A DNA stretch of 7,294 nucleotides from NCBI GenBank assembly GCA_002773545.1, contig PFAV01000030.1:1-7294 (forward strand). Direction: 5' to 3'. The DNA comes from a bacterium (Candidatus Gribaldobacteria) CG10_big_fil_rev_8_21_14_0_10_41_12 (GTDB lineage Bacteria; Patescibacteriota; Minisyncoccia; Minisyncoccales; CG1-02-41-26). Below the pieces are notes generated by a model. It was not told where the DNA came from. It searched no databases and saw only the letters and a list, made by a program, of their open reading frames with translations. Every line of letters begins with the position of its first letter. The stretch's first letter is position 1. The translations under genes were made by a program, and so were the position numbers. Shown one piece after another: positions 1 through 5,441 of this stretch.

Positions 1-33
1 ATGAGCGAAGCGAATATATTTTACGTGAGAGGA

Positions 34-55
34 GCGAGCCAACTGCTTGGCTCGC
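34..55. repeat. Perfect 9-bp hairpin
   Basis: GCGAGCCAA (34-42) and TTGGCTCGC (47-55) are exact inverted repeats around a CTGC loop. The hairpin sits just outside the larger 56-163 inverted repeat. No T-tract follows, so it is not a standard intrinsic terminator. Confidence 0.75.
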
Positions 56-163
56 GGTGGGATTTGAACGCCGGAGCATAAAATTTTCAGCAGAAAATTT
101 TGCGAGGCGGTGGCCAGCCCGAACCGAGCGACGGCGAGGTGAGAGGCGAGGCCGAATCCCACC
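56..163. repeat. Nested inverted repeat with tRNA T-arm-like ends
   Basis: The outer arms are GGTGGGATT (56-64) and AATCCCACC (155-163), exactly complementary. Nested inside are CGCC (69-72) with GGCG (106-109), and a perfect AAAATTTTC (80-88) / GAAAATTTT (93-101) hairpin with an AGCA loop. The left arm plus TGAAC (56-69) is the reverse complement of a tRNA T-arm 3' half (GTTCAAATCCCACC). The right arm (154-163) is the same kind of T-arm half on the + strand. The structure could be a palindromic mobile element, a rearranged pair of tRNA ends, or a structured RNA; the sequence alone does not decide. Confidence 0.65.
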
Positions 164-172
164 CTCTCCGCC
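154..172 (+). pseudogene. tRNA-Ser-like 3' end fragment
   Basis: GAATCCCACCCTCTCCGCC reads as the end of a class II tRNA: the last T-loop bases GAAT, a T-stem 3' strand CCCAC, an acceptor 3' strand CCTCTCC, a G discriminator, then CC. GGAGAGG...CCTCTCC acceptors with a G discriminator are typical of bacterial tRNA-Ser (family knowledge). No matching GGAGAGG 5' acceptor, anticodon arm or D-arm lies upstream in the window. Instead the complementary T-arm strand is about 90 bases away, inside the palindrome. This is therefore a fragment or mimic of a tRNA 3' end, not a tRNA gene. Confidence 0.45.
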
Positions 173-210
173 TTCGCCCGCCATAGCGGGCTTCGGCGGA
201 CACAGTCCGC
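167..210. repeat. Overlapping GC-rich hairpins
   Basis: An outer stem TCCGCC (167-172) / GGCGGA (195-200) encloses an inner stem GCCCGC (176-181) / GCGGGC (186-191) with a CATA loop; symmetrical TTC internal loops separate the stems. A competing hairpin GCGGAC (196-201) / GTCCGC (205-210) with an ACA loop shares its left arm with the first structure, so the two are mutually exclusive. Similar GC-rich hairpin spacers are, as far as I recall, common in CPR genomes, but copy number cannot be judged from this window. Confidence 0.65.
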
Positions 211-254
211 AGAAGAACGCGACGGCAGGACTTGCTCGTCGTAGCTAAAATTCT

Positions 255-1247
255 ATGGATAACGAAAAAATATATCCTGCAAAATTATCAGCGGGCGATG
301 AAGTGAGGGTAATTGCTCCGTCGCGGTCTTTGGCTATTATTTCCCAAGAAAATAGGAAAATCGCTAACAATAGGTTTGCGGAGTTAGGGCTAAAATTAAG
401 TTTTGGCAAACATGTGGAAGAAAATGATGACTTTGTTTCTTCCAGCATTCAATCTCGGGTAGAAGATTTCCATAATGCGTTTAGCGACAAAAATATTAAG
501 GCCGTGATAACGGTTATCGGGGGCTTTAATTGCAACCAACTATTAAGATATCTGGACTGGGAGTTAATTAAAAACAATCCTAAAATTTTCTGCGGGTTTT
601 CCGATATCACCGCTCTCAACAATGCCATCTTGGCTAAAACTGGTTTGGTTTCTTATTCCGGGCCTCATTATTCAAGCTTTGGCCAAGAGCTTTATTTTGA
701 CTATACGATGGCATATTTTAAGAAGTGTTTGTTCTCTGAAGCTTCTTTTGCCATAAATCCGAGCGAAAAATGGAGCGATGATGCTTGGTATAAAGAGCAA
801 AAAGACAGAAATCTTATTGATAACGACGGCTTCTTGGTTATCAATGAGGGCGAGGCCTCGGGCACTGTGATTGGAGCCAACCTTGGCACCCTGAACTTAT
901 TACAGGGCGCTGAATATTTTCCAAGCTTGACCAGGGCTGTTCTTTTTATTGAAGATGACTCTGAGTCATTGCCCCACACTTTTGACCGCGACTTGCAGTC
1001 GCTGATACATCTGCCCGATTTCAAAGAAGTAAAAGGAATGGTTATTGGCCGGTTTCAAAAAGCTAGCCAAATCACCAATGAGCTTTTGATAAAAATTATT
1101 AAAAGCAAAAAAGAGCTGGATAATATGCCCGTTATAGCCAATGTTGACTTTGGGCACACCGACCCCAAAATAACTTTCCCGATAGGGGGAGAGGTTAATT
1201 TAGTGGCCAACAGAAATAAAATAAAATTAGAATTAGCAAAACATTAG
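255..1247 (+). CDS. S66-family serine peptidase (MccF / LD-carboxypeptidase-like)
   Basis: The 330-residue product matches the S66 family in length and motifs. These enzymes are cytoplasmic carboxypeptidases that either cleave the L,D bond of murein tetrapeptides (LdcA) or inactivate microcin C-type peptide-nucleotides (MccF). The catalytic triad is visible: nucleophile Ser116 in GFSDITAL, Glu233 in the strand LFIEDD, and His301 in FGHTDP, at spacings close to MccF. The N-terminal domain has the usual GDEVRVIAPS (14-23) and VIGGFN (87-92) segments, and the C-terminal domain carries GxxxGTLNLL (207-216). There is no signal peptide or membrane segment. The ATG at 255 is the natural start, because the conserved core begins about ten residues later; no Shine-Dalgarno is visible. 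It stands alone after the palindromic spacer. The family call is firm; the substrate (cell-wall peptide or peptide antibiotic) is open, though the length and the GFSD/IEDD context favour the MccF-like branch. Confidence 0.93.
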   Translation: MDNEKIYPAKLSAGDEVRVIAPSRSLAIISQENRKIANNRFAELGLKLSFGKHVEENDDFVSSSIQSRVEDFHNAFSDKNIKAVITVIGGFNCNQLLRYLDWELIKNNPKIFCGFSDITALNNAILAKTGLVSYSGPHYSSFGQELYFDYTMAYFKKCLFSEASFAINPSEKWSDDAWYKEQKDRNLIDNDGFLVINEGEASGTVIGANLGTLNLLQGAEYFPSLTRAVLFIEDDSESLPHTFDRDLQSLIHLPDFKEVKGMVIGRFQKASQITNELLIKIIKSKKELDNMPVIANVDFGHTDPKITFPIGGEVNLVANRNKIKLELAKH

Positions 1248-1292
1248 AAAAGGCCGATTTAGTAAATACTAATAATTAAAAAATAAAAAAAT

Positions 1293-1733
1293 ATGACAAA
1301 TAATAAAATTTTGTATATCGTTGTAATCGTTTTAGCTTTAGCTGTTATCAGCGGCGGGTTGTTTTTCTTTTTAGGCAATAAAAGCGCGCCAGAGGAAAAA
1401 GCAACTGAACCTGTGGCGGTGGCGCCAACTCAAGAAGAGATGGTTGATTGCGGCCAAGCGCAAGACCCTGGATGTTTTATGAATAGAATGAGCGGTTGCT
1501 TACCCGTAACTACTAAAATGATAGGGTCGGATGGCGCAACAGCCATTGAGATAACAATTTTAGGCATAGAAAATGAAAAGTGTCATTTTCAGAGAAAAAT
1601 AAATAATGTCGTAGATCTTAATTGCTATTTTCCCAAAGGAACCTTGAATGGCGACACTCTTGACCAGACCTTTGGCAACGATAAGGGCTTGCAAAAAGTA
1701 GTTGACGATGCCTGTAGTCCAGCTGGGTGGTAG
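1293..1733 (+). CDS. Membrane-anchored six-cysteine protein, function unknown
   Basis: The 146-residue product has an N-terminal hydrophobic helix (about residues 6-27) after a short Lys-containing start, so it is probably an N-in/C-out single-pass anchor. A flexible Ala/Pro/Glu linker follows (about 31-48), then an extracytoplasmic domain with six cysteines (53, 61, 69, 97, 111, 141). An even number outside the membrane fits three disulfides. There is no lipobox Cys, so it is not an obvious lipoprotein, and I do not recognise the domain. The gene starts 45 nt after the S66 peptidase across an AT-rich spacer, and its stop lies 31 nt before the ATG proposed for the ZIP gene. Metal or redox work beside the transporter is possible but only guessed from position. 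Confidence 0.8.
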   Translation: MTNNKILYIVVIVLALAVISGGLFFFLGNKSAPEEKATEPVAVAPTQEEMVDCGQAQDPGCFMNRMSGCLPVTTKMIGSDGATAIEITILGIENEKCHFQRKINNVVDLNCYFPKGTLNGDTLDQTFGNDKGLQKVVDDACSPAGW

Positions 1734-1764
1734 CGGCTGGCAAAAATTTAGCTCGTTATTTTTT

Positions 1765-2526
1765 ATGTTTTTTTACACTGACAATGTTTGGTTTTTGGTT
1801 TTTATCAGCGTGCTGGCAGTGAGCTTAGTGTCAGTGGTGGCTTTTTTGTTTTTGCCTTTGGCCAAAAAACGGCTCAAAAACATTGTGCTTTATTTGGTGG
1901 CTTTTTCGGCTGGGGCTTTGTTCGGCGACGCTTTTATCCATTTACTGCCCGAATTATTTGAAAAAATGCCCAGCAAAACGCAGCTCTCTTTGTTTGTTTT
2001 GGCGGGCATTTTGCTTTTTTTCGTTTTAGAAAAGTTTATTCGCTGGCGGCATTGCCACATTGATGTTTCGGAAAACCATTTGCCTCCCTTGGCCGCCTTA
2101 AATTTAGTGGGAGATGGGGCGCATAATTTTTTGGACGGCGCGATTATCGCGGCCAGCTATTTGGTGTCGGCCCCTTTGGGTGTGGCCACTTCGTTGGCGG
2201 TTTTGTTTCATGAAATACCGCAAGAAATAGGCGATGCTGGCGTGTTATTGCACAGTGGGCTTTCATTTCGGCGCGCTTTGTTTTTTAATTTTCTATCGGC
2301 CCTATCCGCTGTATTGGGGGCTTTACTTACTTTATTGGTTGGCGAAAAAATGGCTGATTTTTCTTTGGCCATCACGGCGGTGGCCGCAGGCGGATTTATC
2401 TATATTGCCGGGTCTGACTTAATCCCCGAGTTACAGCACAATGTTGAGCCCAAACAATCGTTCAAGCAATTTTTTGCTTTATTGCTGGGCATTTCAGTGA
2501 TGTTGGCTTTAAGAATTTTAGATTAA
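1765..2526 (+). CDS. ZIP-family divalent metal transporter
   Basis: This is a full-length eight-helix ZIP (SLC39-type) permease of 253 residues that moves Zn2+, Fe2+ or similar cations toward the cytoplasm. The diagnostic motifs of the binuclear metal site are present: HNFLDG at about residues 120-125 in helix IV and HEIPQEIGD at about 149-157 in helix V. The helix II sequence GDAFIHLLPE (about 54-63) also resembles LIV-1-type ZIPs. Predicted helices lie near residues 9-30, 39-59, 74-91, 109-131, 136-163, 170-193, 199-219 and 233-251. A short His-bearing loop (RHCHID) lies between helices III and IV. The frame is open upstream to a TTG at 1702 and an ATG at 1708, which would overlap the preceding gene; I prefer the ATG at 1765 because it sits just before helix I. 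The CapA-like gene starts 3 nt downstream, so the two are probably co-transcribed. Metal specificity cannot be read from the sequence. Confidence 0.93.
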   Translation: MFFYTDNVWFLVFISVLAVSLVSVVAFLFLPLAKKRLKNIVLYLVAFSAGALFGDAFIHLLPELFEKMPSKTQLSLFVLAGILLFFVLEKFIRWRHCHIDVSENHLPPLAALNLVGDGAHNFLDGAIIAASYLVSAPLGVATSLAVLFHEIPQEIGDAGVLLHSGLSFRRALFFNFLSALSAVLGALLTLLVGEKMADFSLAITAVAAGGFIYIAGSDLIPELQHNVEPKQSFKQFFALLLGISVMLALRILD

Positions 2527-2529
2527 AAT

Positions 2530-3624
2530 ATGCAAAAACGGTTTTGGTTTTTAGCGGCGGGCGTTGTTTTAGCTGGCTTTGCAGCGGGTGTTTTTTTATT
2601 TAGAGAAGCTGGTTTTTTTACTACTACTGATAATTTTTTGGCGCAAATTGCTGTCTTGCCTCAAGTTGTTGAGACCGCCACTTCAACCAATAACCAAGAT
2701 GGCCAAGATACGCCAAGCAACCAAGCGACTATTATATTCACGGGCGACATTATGCTCTCGCGGGGCGTGGCTAAAAAAATAAAAGCCAAACAGGATTTGA
2801 CCTATTCCTTTTTGGCTGTGGCTGATTACTTAAAATCAGCTGATTTAGTTTTTGGCAATTTGGAAACTGCTTTATTGCCTGGCCGAGAAATTGGTTTAGG
2901 GGAAATGGTTTTCCGGGCCGACCCCAAGCTGGCCAAGGTCTTGTATGACTTTAATTTTGCGGTGGTTTCATTGGCCAACAATCACACGATGAATTTTGGC
3001 CGGGTTGGCCTGGGGCAAACTTTGCAAAATTTATTGGCAGAAGGCGTGGATTACGCTGGCGCGGGCTTGAGCGCTTTGGAGGCCTACAACCCAGTGGTTA
3101 TCCATAGAAATGGTCTTACCTTTGCTTTTTTGGCCTATACTGATAATGATGTGGTGCCCTTTTCTTACTTCGCCACCGCCACCACCACTGGCGTGGCTTA
3201 TATGGACATCGCTAAAATGCAGAAAGCCATTAAAACAGCCAGAGAGCGGGCTGACTTGGTAATTGTTTCTATGCACGCGGGCAACGAGTATAAAAGTTAT
3301 CCCAATATTCGCCAAACAAATTTTGCCCGAGCCGCCGTTGATGCTGGCGCTGATTTAGTCATTGGCCATCACCCTCATGTGGTGCAAACAGCGGAGCAAT
3401 ATAAGGGCAAATATATTTTTTATTCTTTGGGTAATTTTATTTTTGACCAACGCACTGAAGCAACCAAAGAGGGCCTGGCCCTAAAAGTTTTTTTCACCAA
3501 AGATGGCATTGCTAAAATAGAGCCCCAAGCCATTTATATCAAAGATTTTTCCCAGCCAACCTTGCTAAGCGGCCAGCAAGCGCAGAAAGTTATCTCTCGT
3601 TTGAAAATTGTTTTAGACCAGTAA
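2530..3624 (+). CDS. CapA-family (PGA_cap) metallophosphatase-fold protein, membrane-anchored
   Basis: The 364-residue product belongs to the CapA/PgsA family, named for poly-gamma-glutamate capsule synthesis. The fold is a calcineurin-like metallophosphatase, and family members also occur where no capsule is known. The family motifs appear in order: FTGDIMLSRG (70-79), FGNLE (108-112), SLANNHTMNFG (147-157), SMHAGNEY (247-254), IGHHPHVVQ (278-286) and YSLGNFIFD (298-306). The Asp, Asn and His residues of these motifs are the expected metal ligands. An N-terminal hydrophobic segment (about 5-24) followed by a Thr/Asn/Gln-rich linker (about 48-66) suggests a membrane anchor with the catalytic domain outside. 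The ATG lies 3 nt after the ZIP stop, indicating an operon. No capB/capC-like ligase genes are in the window, so the true substrate is unknown; cell-surface polymer processing is the cautious reading. Confidence 0.92.
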   Translation: MQKRFWFLAAGVVLAGFAAGVFLFREAGFFTTTDNFLAQIAVLPQVVETATSTNNQDGQDTPSNQATIIFTGDIMLSRGVAKKIKAKQDLTYSFLAVADYLKSADLVFGNLETALLPGREIGLGEMVFRADPKLAKVLYDFNFAVVSLANNHTMNFGRVGLGQTLQNLLAEGVDYAGAGLSALEAYNPVVIHRNGLTFAFLAYTDNDVVPFSYFATATTTGVAYMDIAKMQKAIKTARERADLVIVSMHAGNEYKSYPNIRQTNFARAAVDAGADLVIGHHPHVVQTAEQYKGKYIFYSLGNFIFDQRTEATKEGLALKVFFTKDGIAKIEPQAIYIKDFSQPTLLSGQQAQKVISRLKIVLDQ

Positions 3625-3637
3625 TTTATGGTAAAAT
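3608..3637 (+). promoter_or_regulatory. Extended -10 promoter of the NUDIX gene
   Basis: An extended -10 element TGGTAAAAT (3629-3637) lies 18 nt downstream of a weak -35 candidate TTGTTT (3608-3613). The expected transcript start, about seven bases after the -10, falls on or next to the ATG at 3644, so the mRNA would be leaderless. The same TTTATGGTA core recurs upstream of the 60-aa gene, which supports it being a real promoter. It partly overlaps the end of the CapA-like gene. Confidence 0.55.
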
Positions 3638-3643
3638 AAAAAT

Positions 3644-4204
3644 ATGGAAAATCAAAAAATTGACTTACATCGGGTGGTGGTAACAGCCATTATTGTTAAA
3701 GACAATAAGTTTTTAATTGCTCGCAGGGGGGCTTCATAAAAGAGTTCAGCCGGGCATGTGGGTTCAAGACAATTGATTGTCTTGAACGGGCGATTTAGGC
3801 GGAGCTCCTGCGGAGCCGTTAAAAATCGTCCCGGACAGTGCCGGGCGGAGGTATGGAGCTTGATGATTATATTAACGCTTGGCGACTGCTGGTATTTTGC
3901 CATTGAAAAGACCTTAAAAAGAGAAGTAATGGAAGAGGTGGGGGTAGAAATTGACCACATTAAATATCTTCTGGACTTGGCTTTTCTTCGGCCCGATGGC
4001 GTGCCAGTGGTTACTTTAAGTTTTTGGTGCCATTGGAAGAGTGGCGAGGTTTGTCTCAACGACGAAAGCATTGACTATAAATGGGTTGGTTTGGAGGAAG
4101 CCAAAAATTATGAATTAATTCCCGGCATCTGGGGCGAGCTGGAAATGGTTGACAAAATTTTGCCAGGCCAAAACCCTGACGAAATAGCGTATAACCCGAT
4201 TTAA
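3644..4204 (+). pseudogene. NUDIX hydrolase gene, broken by two frameshifts and a palindromic insertion
   Basis: Pieces of one NUDIX hydrolase lie in different frames. The first piece (3644-3739) reads MENQKIDLHRVVVTAII... and stops at TAA 3737 just after IARRG. If the G6 run at 3726-3731 had five G, the frame would continue as GLHKRVQPGMW to 3761. A ~73-bp palindromic insertion (3762-3834) follows. The next piece, TVPGGGMELDDYIN (about 3835-3876), is in a third frame. A further shift near 3877 leads into WYFAIEKTLKREVMEEVGVEID and an intact C-terminus ending at 4204. REVMEEVGV is the REUXEEXGU half of the Nudix box. The Nudix box is split by an insert between PGGG and the second half, which I believe is a normal variant of this subfamily. 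Repaired, the protein would be about 161 residues. NUDIX enzymes cleave nucleoside diphosphate-X compounds. The remaining 3' frame (from about 3758) lacks the first strands and half the Nudix box, so it should not be active. Base-calling error could explain a G6 slip but not the insertion. Confidence 0.85.
3762..3834. mobile_element. Small palindromic insertion (about 73 bp) inside the NUDIX gene
   Basis: The segment separates GMW from TVPGGG of the NUDIX protein. It begins with a perfect 11-bp hairpin, GTTCAAGACAA (3762-3772) / TTGTCTTGAAC (3777-3787), around a TTGA loop. A second stem-loop follows, in which GGGCGATTT pairs with AAATCGTCCC apart from one bulged base and encloses GCTCC-TGC-GGAGC. 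The two hairpins account for nearly the whole insert. It encodes no protein and carries in-frame stops, like a MITE- or REP-like element. Endpoints are uncertain by a few bases because the insert starts with G after TGG and ends CCCGG. Confidence 0.7.
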
Positions 4205-4229
4205 TGTTTTTCGCATTTTATGGTATAAT
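4201..4229 (+). promoter_or_regulatory. Extended -10 promoter of the caspase-like operon
   Basis: TGGTATAAT (4221-4229) is a perfect extended -10 (TGnTATAAT). A weak -35 match TTAATG (4201-4206) lies 17 nt upstream and overlaps the NUDIX stop. Transcription would start near 4236, only about six or seven bases before the ATG at 4243, giving a near-leaderless message. It shares TTTATGGTA-AAT with the promoter at 3629-3637. Confidence 0.7.
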
Positions 4230-4242
4230 ATGATCAACAGTT

Positions 4243-4425
4243 ATGGAAAAAGAAAAGTTTTTAAAAATATACGCTGATTTGCCACTCGGCTTGCGGGACG
4301 AAATTATTTTGGTTTTGCCGGAAAAGGGGCCGATTACCTGGAATGTCGCTTTTTTGGAAGTGGAGCAGGATACTGCCTTGAGCAAAGAAATTTTGGAGAA
4401 ATTAAACGAACTGGAAATTATTTAA
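4243..4425 (+). CDS. Conserved-looking 60-aa protein, first gene of the caspase-like operon
   Basis: This small soluble protein of 60 residues has no signal peptide, membrane segment or cysteine. It begins MEKEKFLKIYADLPLG, has a central hydrophobic strand (EIILVL, about 20-25), then a GPITWNVAFLEV stretch (29-40) and a C-terminal amphipathic helix (about 45-58). I do not know a named family, although I have the impression of similar small proteins in other CPR genomes. Evidence that it is real: a strong promoter 13 nt upstream, a natural ATG, balanced composition, and a gap of only 5 nt to the next gene. Because it leads the same short operon, it may act with the 78-aa and caspase-like proteins, but no function can be read from it. 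Confidence 0.75.
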   Translation: MEKEKFLKIYADLPLGLRDEIILVLPEKGPITWNVAFLEVEQDTALSKEILEKLNELEII

Positions 4426-4430
4426 TTTTT

Positions 4431-4667
4431 ATGGATCAAGAACAAGAAATAAAAAATTTAGTTATCGCTCGTTTGGGGGTTTTGCCCGAGGATATCGGAA
4501 TTTCTATTGGTTCATCGGGCAATTTTAATAAAGAGGAAATGATTATTCATGTCAAAAGCGGCGATGAAATCGGCAAGAAAATTACTAAGGTGGAAATGGA
4601 TTTTTTGAAAGGGCTCAAGCAAGGCGTTCATTATGGAAAAGAAGACCATCTTAGCAACTCGGCCTGA
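4431..4667 (+). CDS. 78-aa hypothetical protein, second gene of the caspase-like operon
   Basis: The product is a soluble 78-residue protein without membrane segments or cysteines. It opens with a charged helix (MDQEQEIKNLVIARL), followed by LPEDIGISIGSSGNF (18-32), then a helical segment around EMIIHVKSGDEIGKKITKVEMDFL (36-59). The mixed alpha/beta pattern and conserved-looking ISIGSSG motif suggest a small folded domain, perhaps a regulatory or adaptor subunit; I do not recognise a named family. It starts 5 nt after the 60-aa gene and its last 35 nt, including the TGA stop, overlap the start of the caspase-like gene in another frame. That overlap suggests translational coupling and a linked function. 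Confidence 0.75.
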   Translation: MDQEQEIKNLVIARLGVLPEDIGISIGSSGNFNKEEMIIHVKSGDEIGKKITKVEMDFLKGLKQGVHYGKEDHLSNSA

Positions 4668-5274
4668 TTTTGAATTAACCACCAAGTATATTTCGTCTTG
4701 GGCCAAAAAAGTTTTGGATTTTGCCCAAGAGAAAGAAGTGGTTGTTTTTGATTTAGACAAAGAAAAAGCCAATCGTCAGGCGCTGGAGGCAGTAATTAGG
4801 GAGCAATCTCCGGATTTTATTTTTCTTAATGGCCACGGCGATTATGATAAAGTTTGCGGCCAAAATAACGAATGCTTGGTGGGCGCCGATGACAACGAAG
4901 AAATTTTGTCAGGTAAGGTAGTCTACGCTTTATCCTGCCGCTCGGCTGGTATTCTTGGCAAAAAGGCTGTTGAAAAAGGCGCTCTATCTTACATTGGTTA
5001 TACCGAGGATTTTATTTTTCTCTACGATGAAAAACAAAAAAGTTTTCCCTTGCAAGATAAAATCGCCGAATTATTTTTGAGCCCGTCTAATCAGGTAGTG
5101 TTTTCTCTTTTAGGGGGCAGTTCTCCGCGAGAGGCCTCTCAAAATTCCAAAGACAGTTTTTTGGCTAATGTTAAAAAATTATTGACCAGCGAAGCGCCCA
5201 AAGAGCAAAAAGGCATTGTGCGGTATTTGCTTTGGGACAGACACCATCAGGCCTGCTGGGAGAAAAAAGAGTAA
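4633..5274 (+). CDS. Caspase-like (clan CD-type) putative cysteine peptidase
   Basis: The 213-residue soluble protein has the two hallmarks of the caspase/CHAT/gingipain fold. A hydrophobic strand ends in a His-Gly motif, FIFLNGHGD with His68, and a second strand ends in the candidate nucleophile, VVYALSCRSAG with Cys102. The spacing of 34 residues and the strand-then-catalytic-residue pattern fit clan CD peptidases. The N-terminal part alternates strand and helix (TILATR, EVVVFDLD), as expected for the alpha/beta sandwich. GALSYIGYTEDFIF (116-129) resembles the strand after the Cys in CHAT domains. There is no signal peptide and no effector domain. The ATG at 4633 is the only Met in the protein, so the 35-nt overlap with the previous gene appears genuine. 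It is the last gene of a promoter-led three-gene unit. Substrate specificity (Arg/Lys, Asp or other) cannot be deduced. It could also be an inactive fold member, but both dyad residues are present. Confidence 0.8.
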   Translation: MEKKTILATRPDFELTTKYISSWAKKVLDFAQEKEVVVFDLDKEKANRQALEAVIREQSPDFIFLNGHGDYDKVCGQNNECLVGADDNEEILSGKVVYALSCRSAGILGKKAVEKGALSYIGYTEDFIFLYDEKQKSFPLQDKIAELFLSPSNQVVFSLLGGSSPREASQNSKDSFLANVKKLLTSEAPKEQKGIVRYLLWDRHHQACWEKKE

Positions 5275-5282
5275 AATTTTTT

Positions 5283-5339
5283 CTGGTTAAGATTTTGCCA
5301 GGCCAAAACCCCGACCAGATAGCATACAACCCAAAATAA
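5283..5339 (+). pseudogene. Orphan C-terminal tail of a second NUDIX gene
   Basis: Read from CTG 5283, this stretch encodes LVKILPGQNPDQIAYNPK and a TAA stop. The NUDIX pseudogene upstream ends MVDKILPGQNPDEIAYNPI. The nucleotide match to about 4150-4204 is strong but not exact. Several differences are silent third-position changes (CCT/CCC, GCG/GCA, TAT/TAC), so this is a diverged paralog that was once under selection, not a fresh copy. It begins 8 nt after the caspase-like stop, in a different frame from that gene, and no other NUDIX sequence precedes it. The rest of this copy has been deleted or replaced. Confidence 0.75.
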
Positions 5340-5350
5340 TTTTTTAATCT

Positions 5351-5402
5351 TTATGACAAATATGAGCGATCGAACATACTTGTCATAATTTTTTTATTTT
5401 TT
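5351..5402 (+). terminator. Hairpin with T-tract, possible terminator of the caspase-like operon
   Basis: TTATGACAA (5351-5359) pairs exactly with TTGTCATAA (5380-5388). After one mismatch the stem continues TATG (5361-5364) / CATA (5375-5378), leaving a 10-nt loop that contains the palindrome CGATCG. A T-rich tract (5389-5400) follows at once. The stem is AT-rich, so termination may be weak; it could instead be an operator-like dyad. Confidence 0.5.
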
Positions 5403-5407
5403 GTTGG

Positions 5408-5441
5408 CAAAAACAATCCCTGCTTGTCGGGATTGTTTTTG
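5408..5441 (+). terminator. Strong intrinsic terminator hairpin
   Basis: CAAAAACAATCCC (5408-5420) and GGGATTGTTTTTG (5429-5441) form a perfect 13-bp stem with loop TGCTTGTC. The GC base and the A- and T-runs at the stem ends are the classic pattern of an intrinsic terminator that works in both directions. It would end the caspase-like operon transcript on the + strand and block minus-strand transcription entering from the right. Confidence 0.8.

Larger units (their letters stand above)
1..254. other. Gene-free GC-rich palindromic spacer
   Basis: I see no credible gene here. Short open frames exist (for example 1-81, and one across 57-248), but their translations are low-complexity Arg/Gly/Pro-rich and follow the inverted repeats. 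The phrase read from 55-69 (SRWDL-like) is the familiar false product of reading across an antisense tRNA T-arm. The stretch is a chain of hairpins, GC-rich compared with the AT-rich genes that follow, and includes a tRNA-Ser-like 3' end. It ends directly before the S66 peptidase gene. No clear promoter or ribosome binding site for that gene is visible. Confidence 0.7.

Noticed and set aside
1..172. Complete tRNA gene
   Set aside because: Only T-arm and acceptor 3' sequence is recognisable. No anticodon arm, D-arm or matching 5' acceptor is present on either strand.
57..248. 63-codon + strand open frame in the palindromic spacer
   Set aside because: The translation is Arg/Pro/Gly-rich and simply follows the hairpins and tRNA-like sequence; there is no ribosome site or domain.
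1702..1764. Upstream start (TTG 1702 or ATG 1708) for the ZIP transporter
   Set aside because: It would overlap the Cys-rich gene and add a polar 20-residue stretch that ZIP proteins do not need; ATG 1765 lies just before helix I.
3652..4071. 139-codon minus-strand frame opposite the NUDIX gene
   Set aside because: The + strand has clear NUDIX motifs on both sides of the lesions; the antisense translation has no recognisable pattern.
3758..4204. Intact 148-aa protein from GTG 3758
   Set aside because: The first ~38 residues are read through the palindromic insert and an out-of-frame piece; only the C-terminal two thirds is genuine NUDIX sequence, so this is the open part of a pseudogene.
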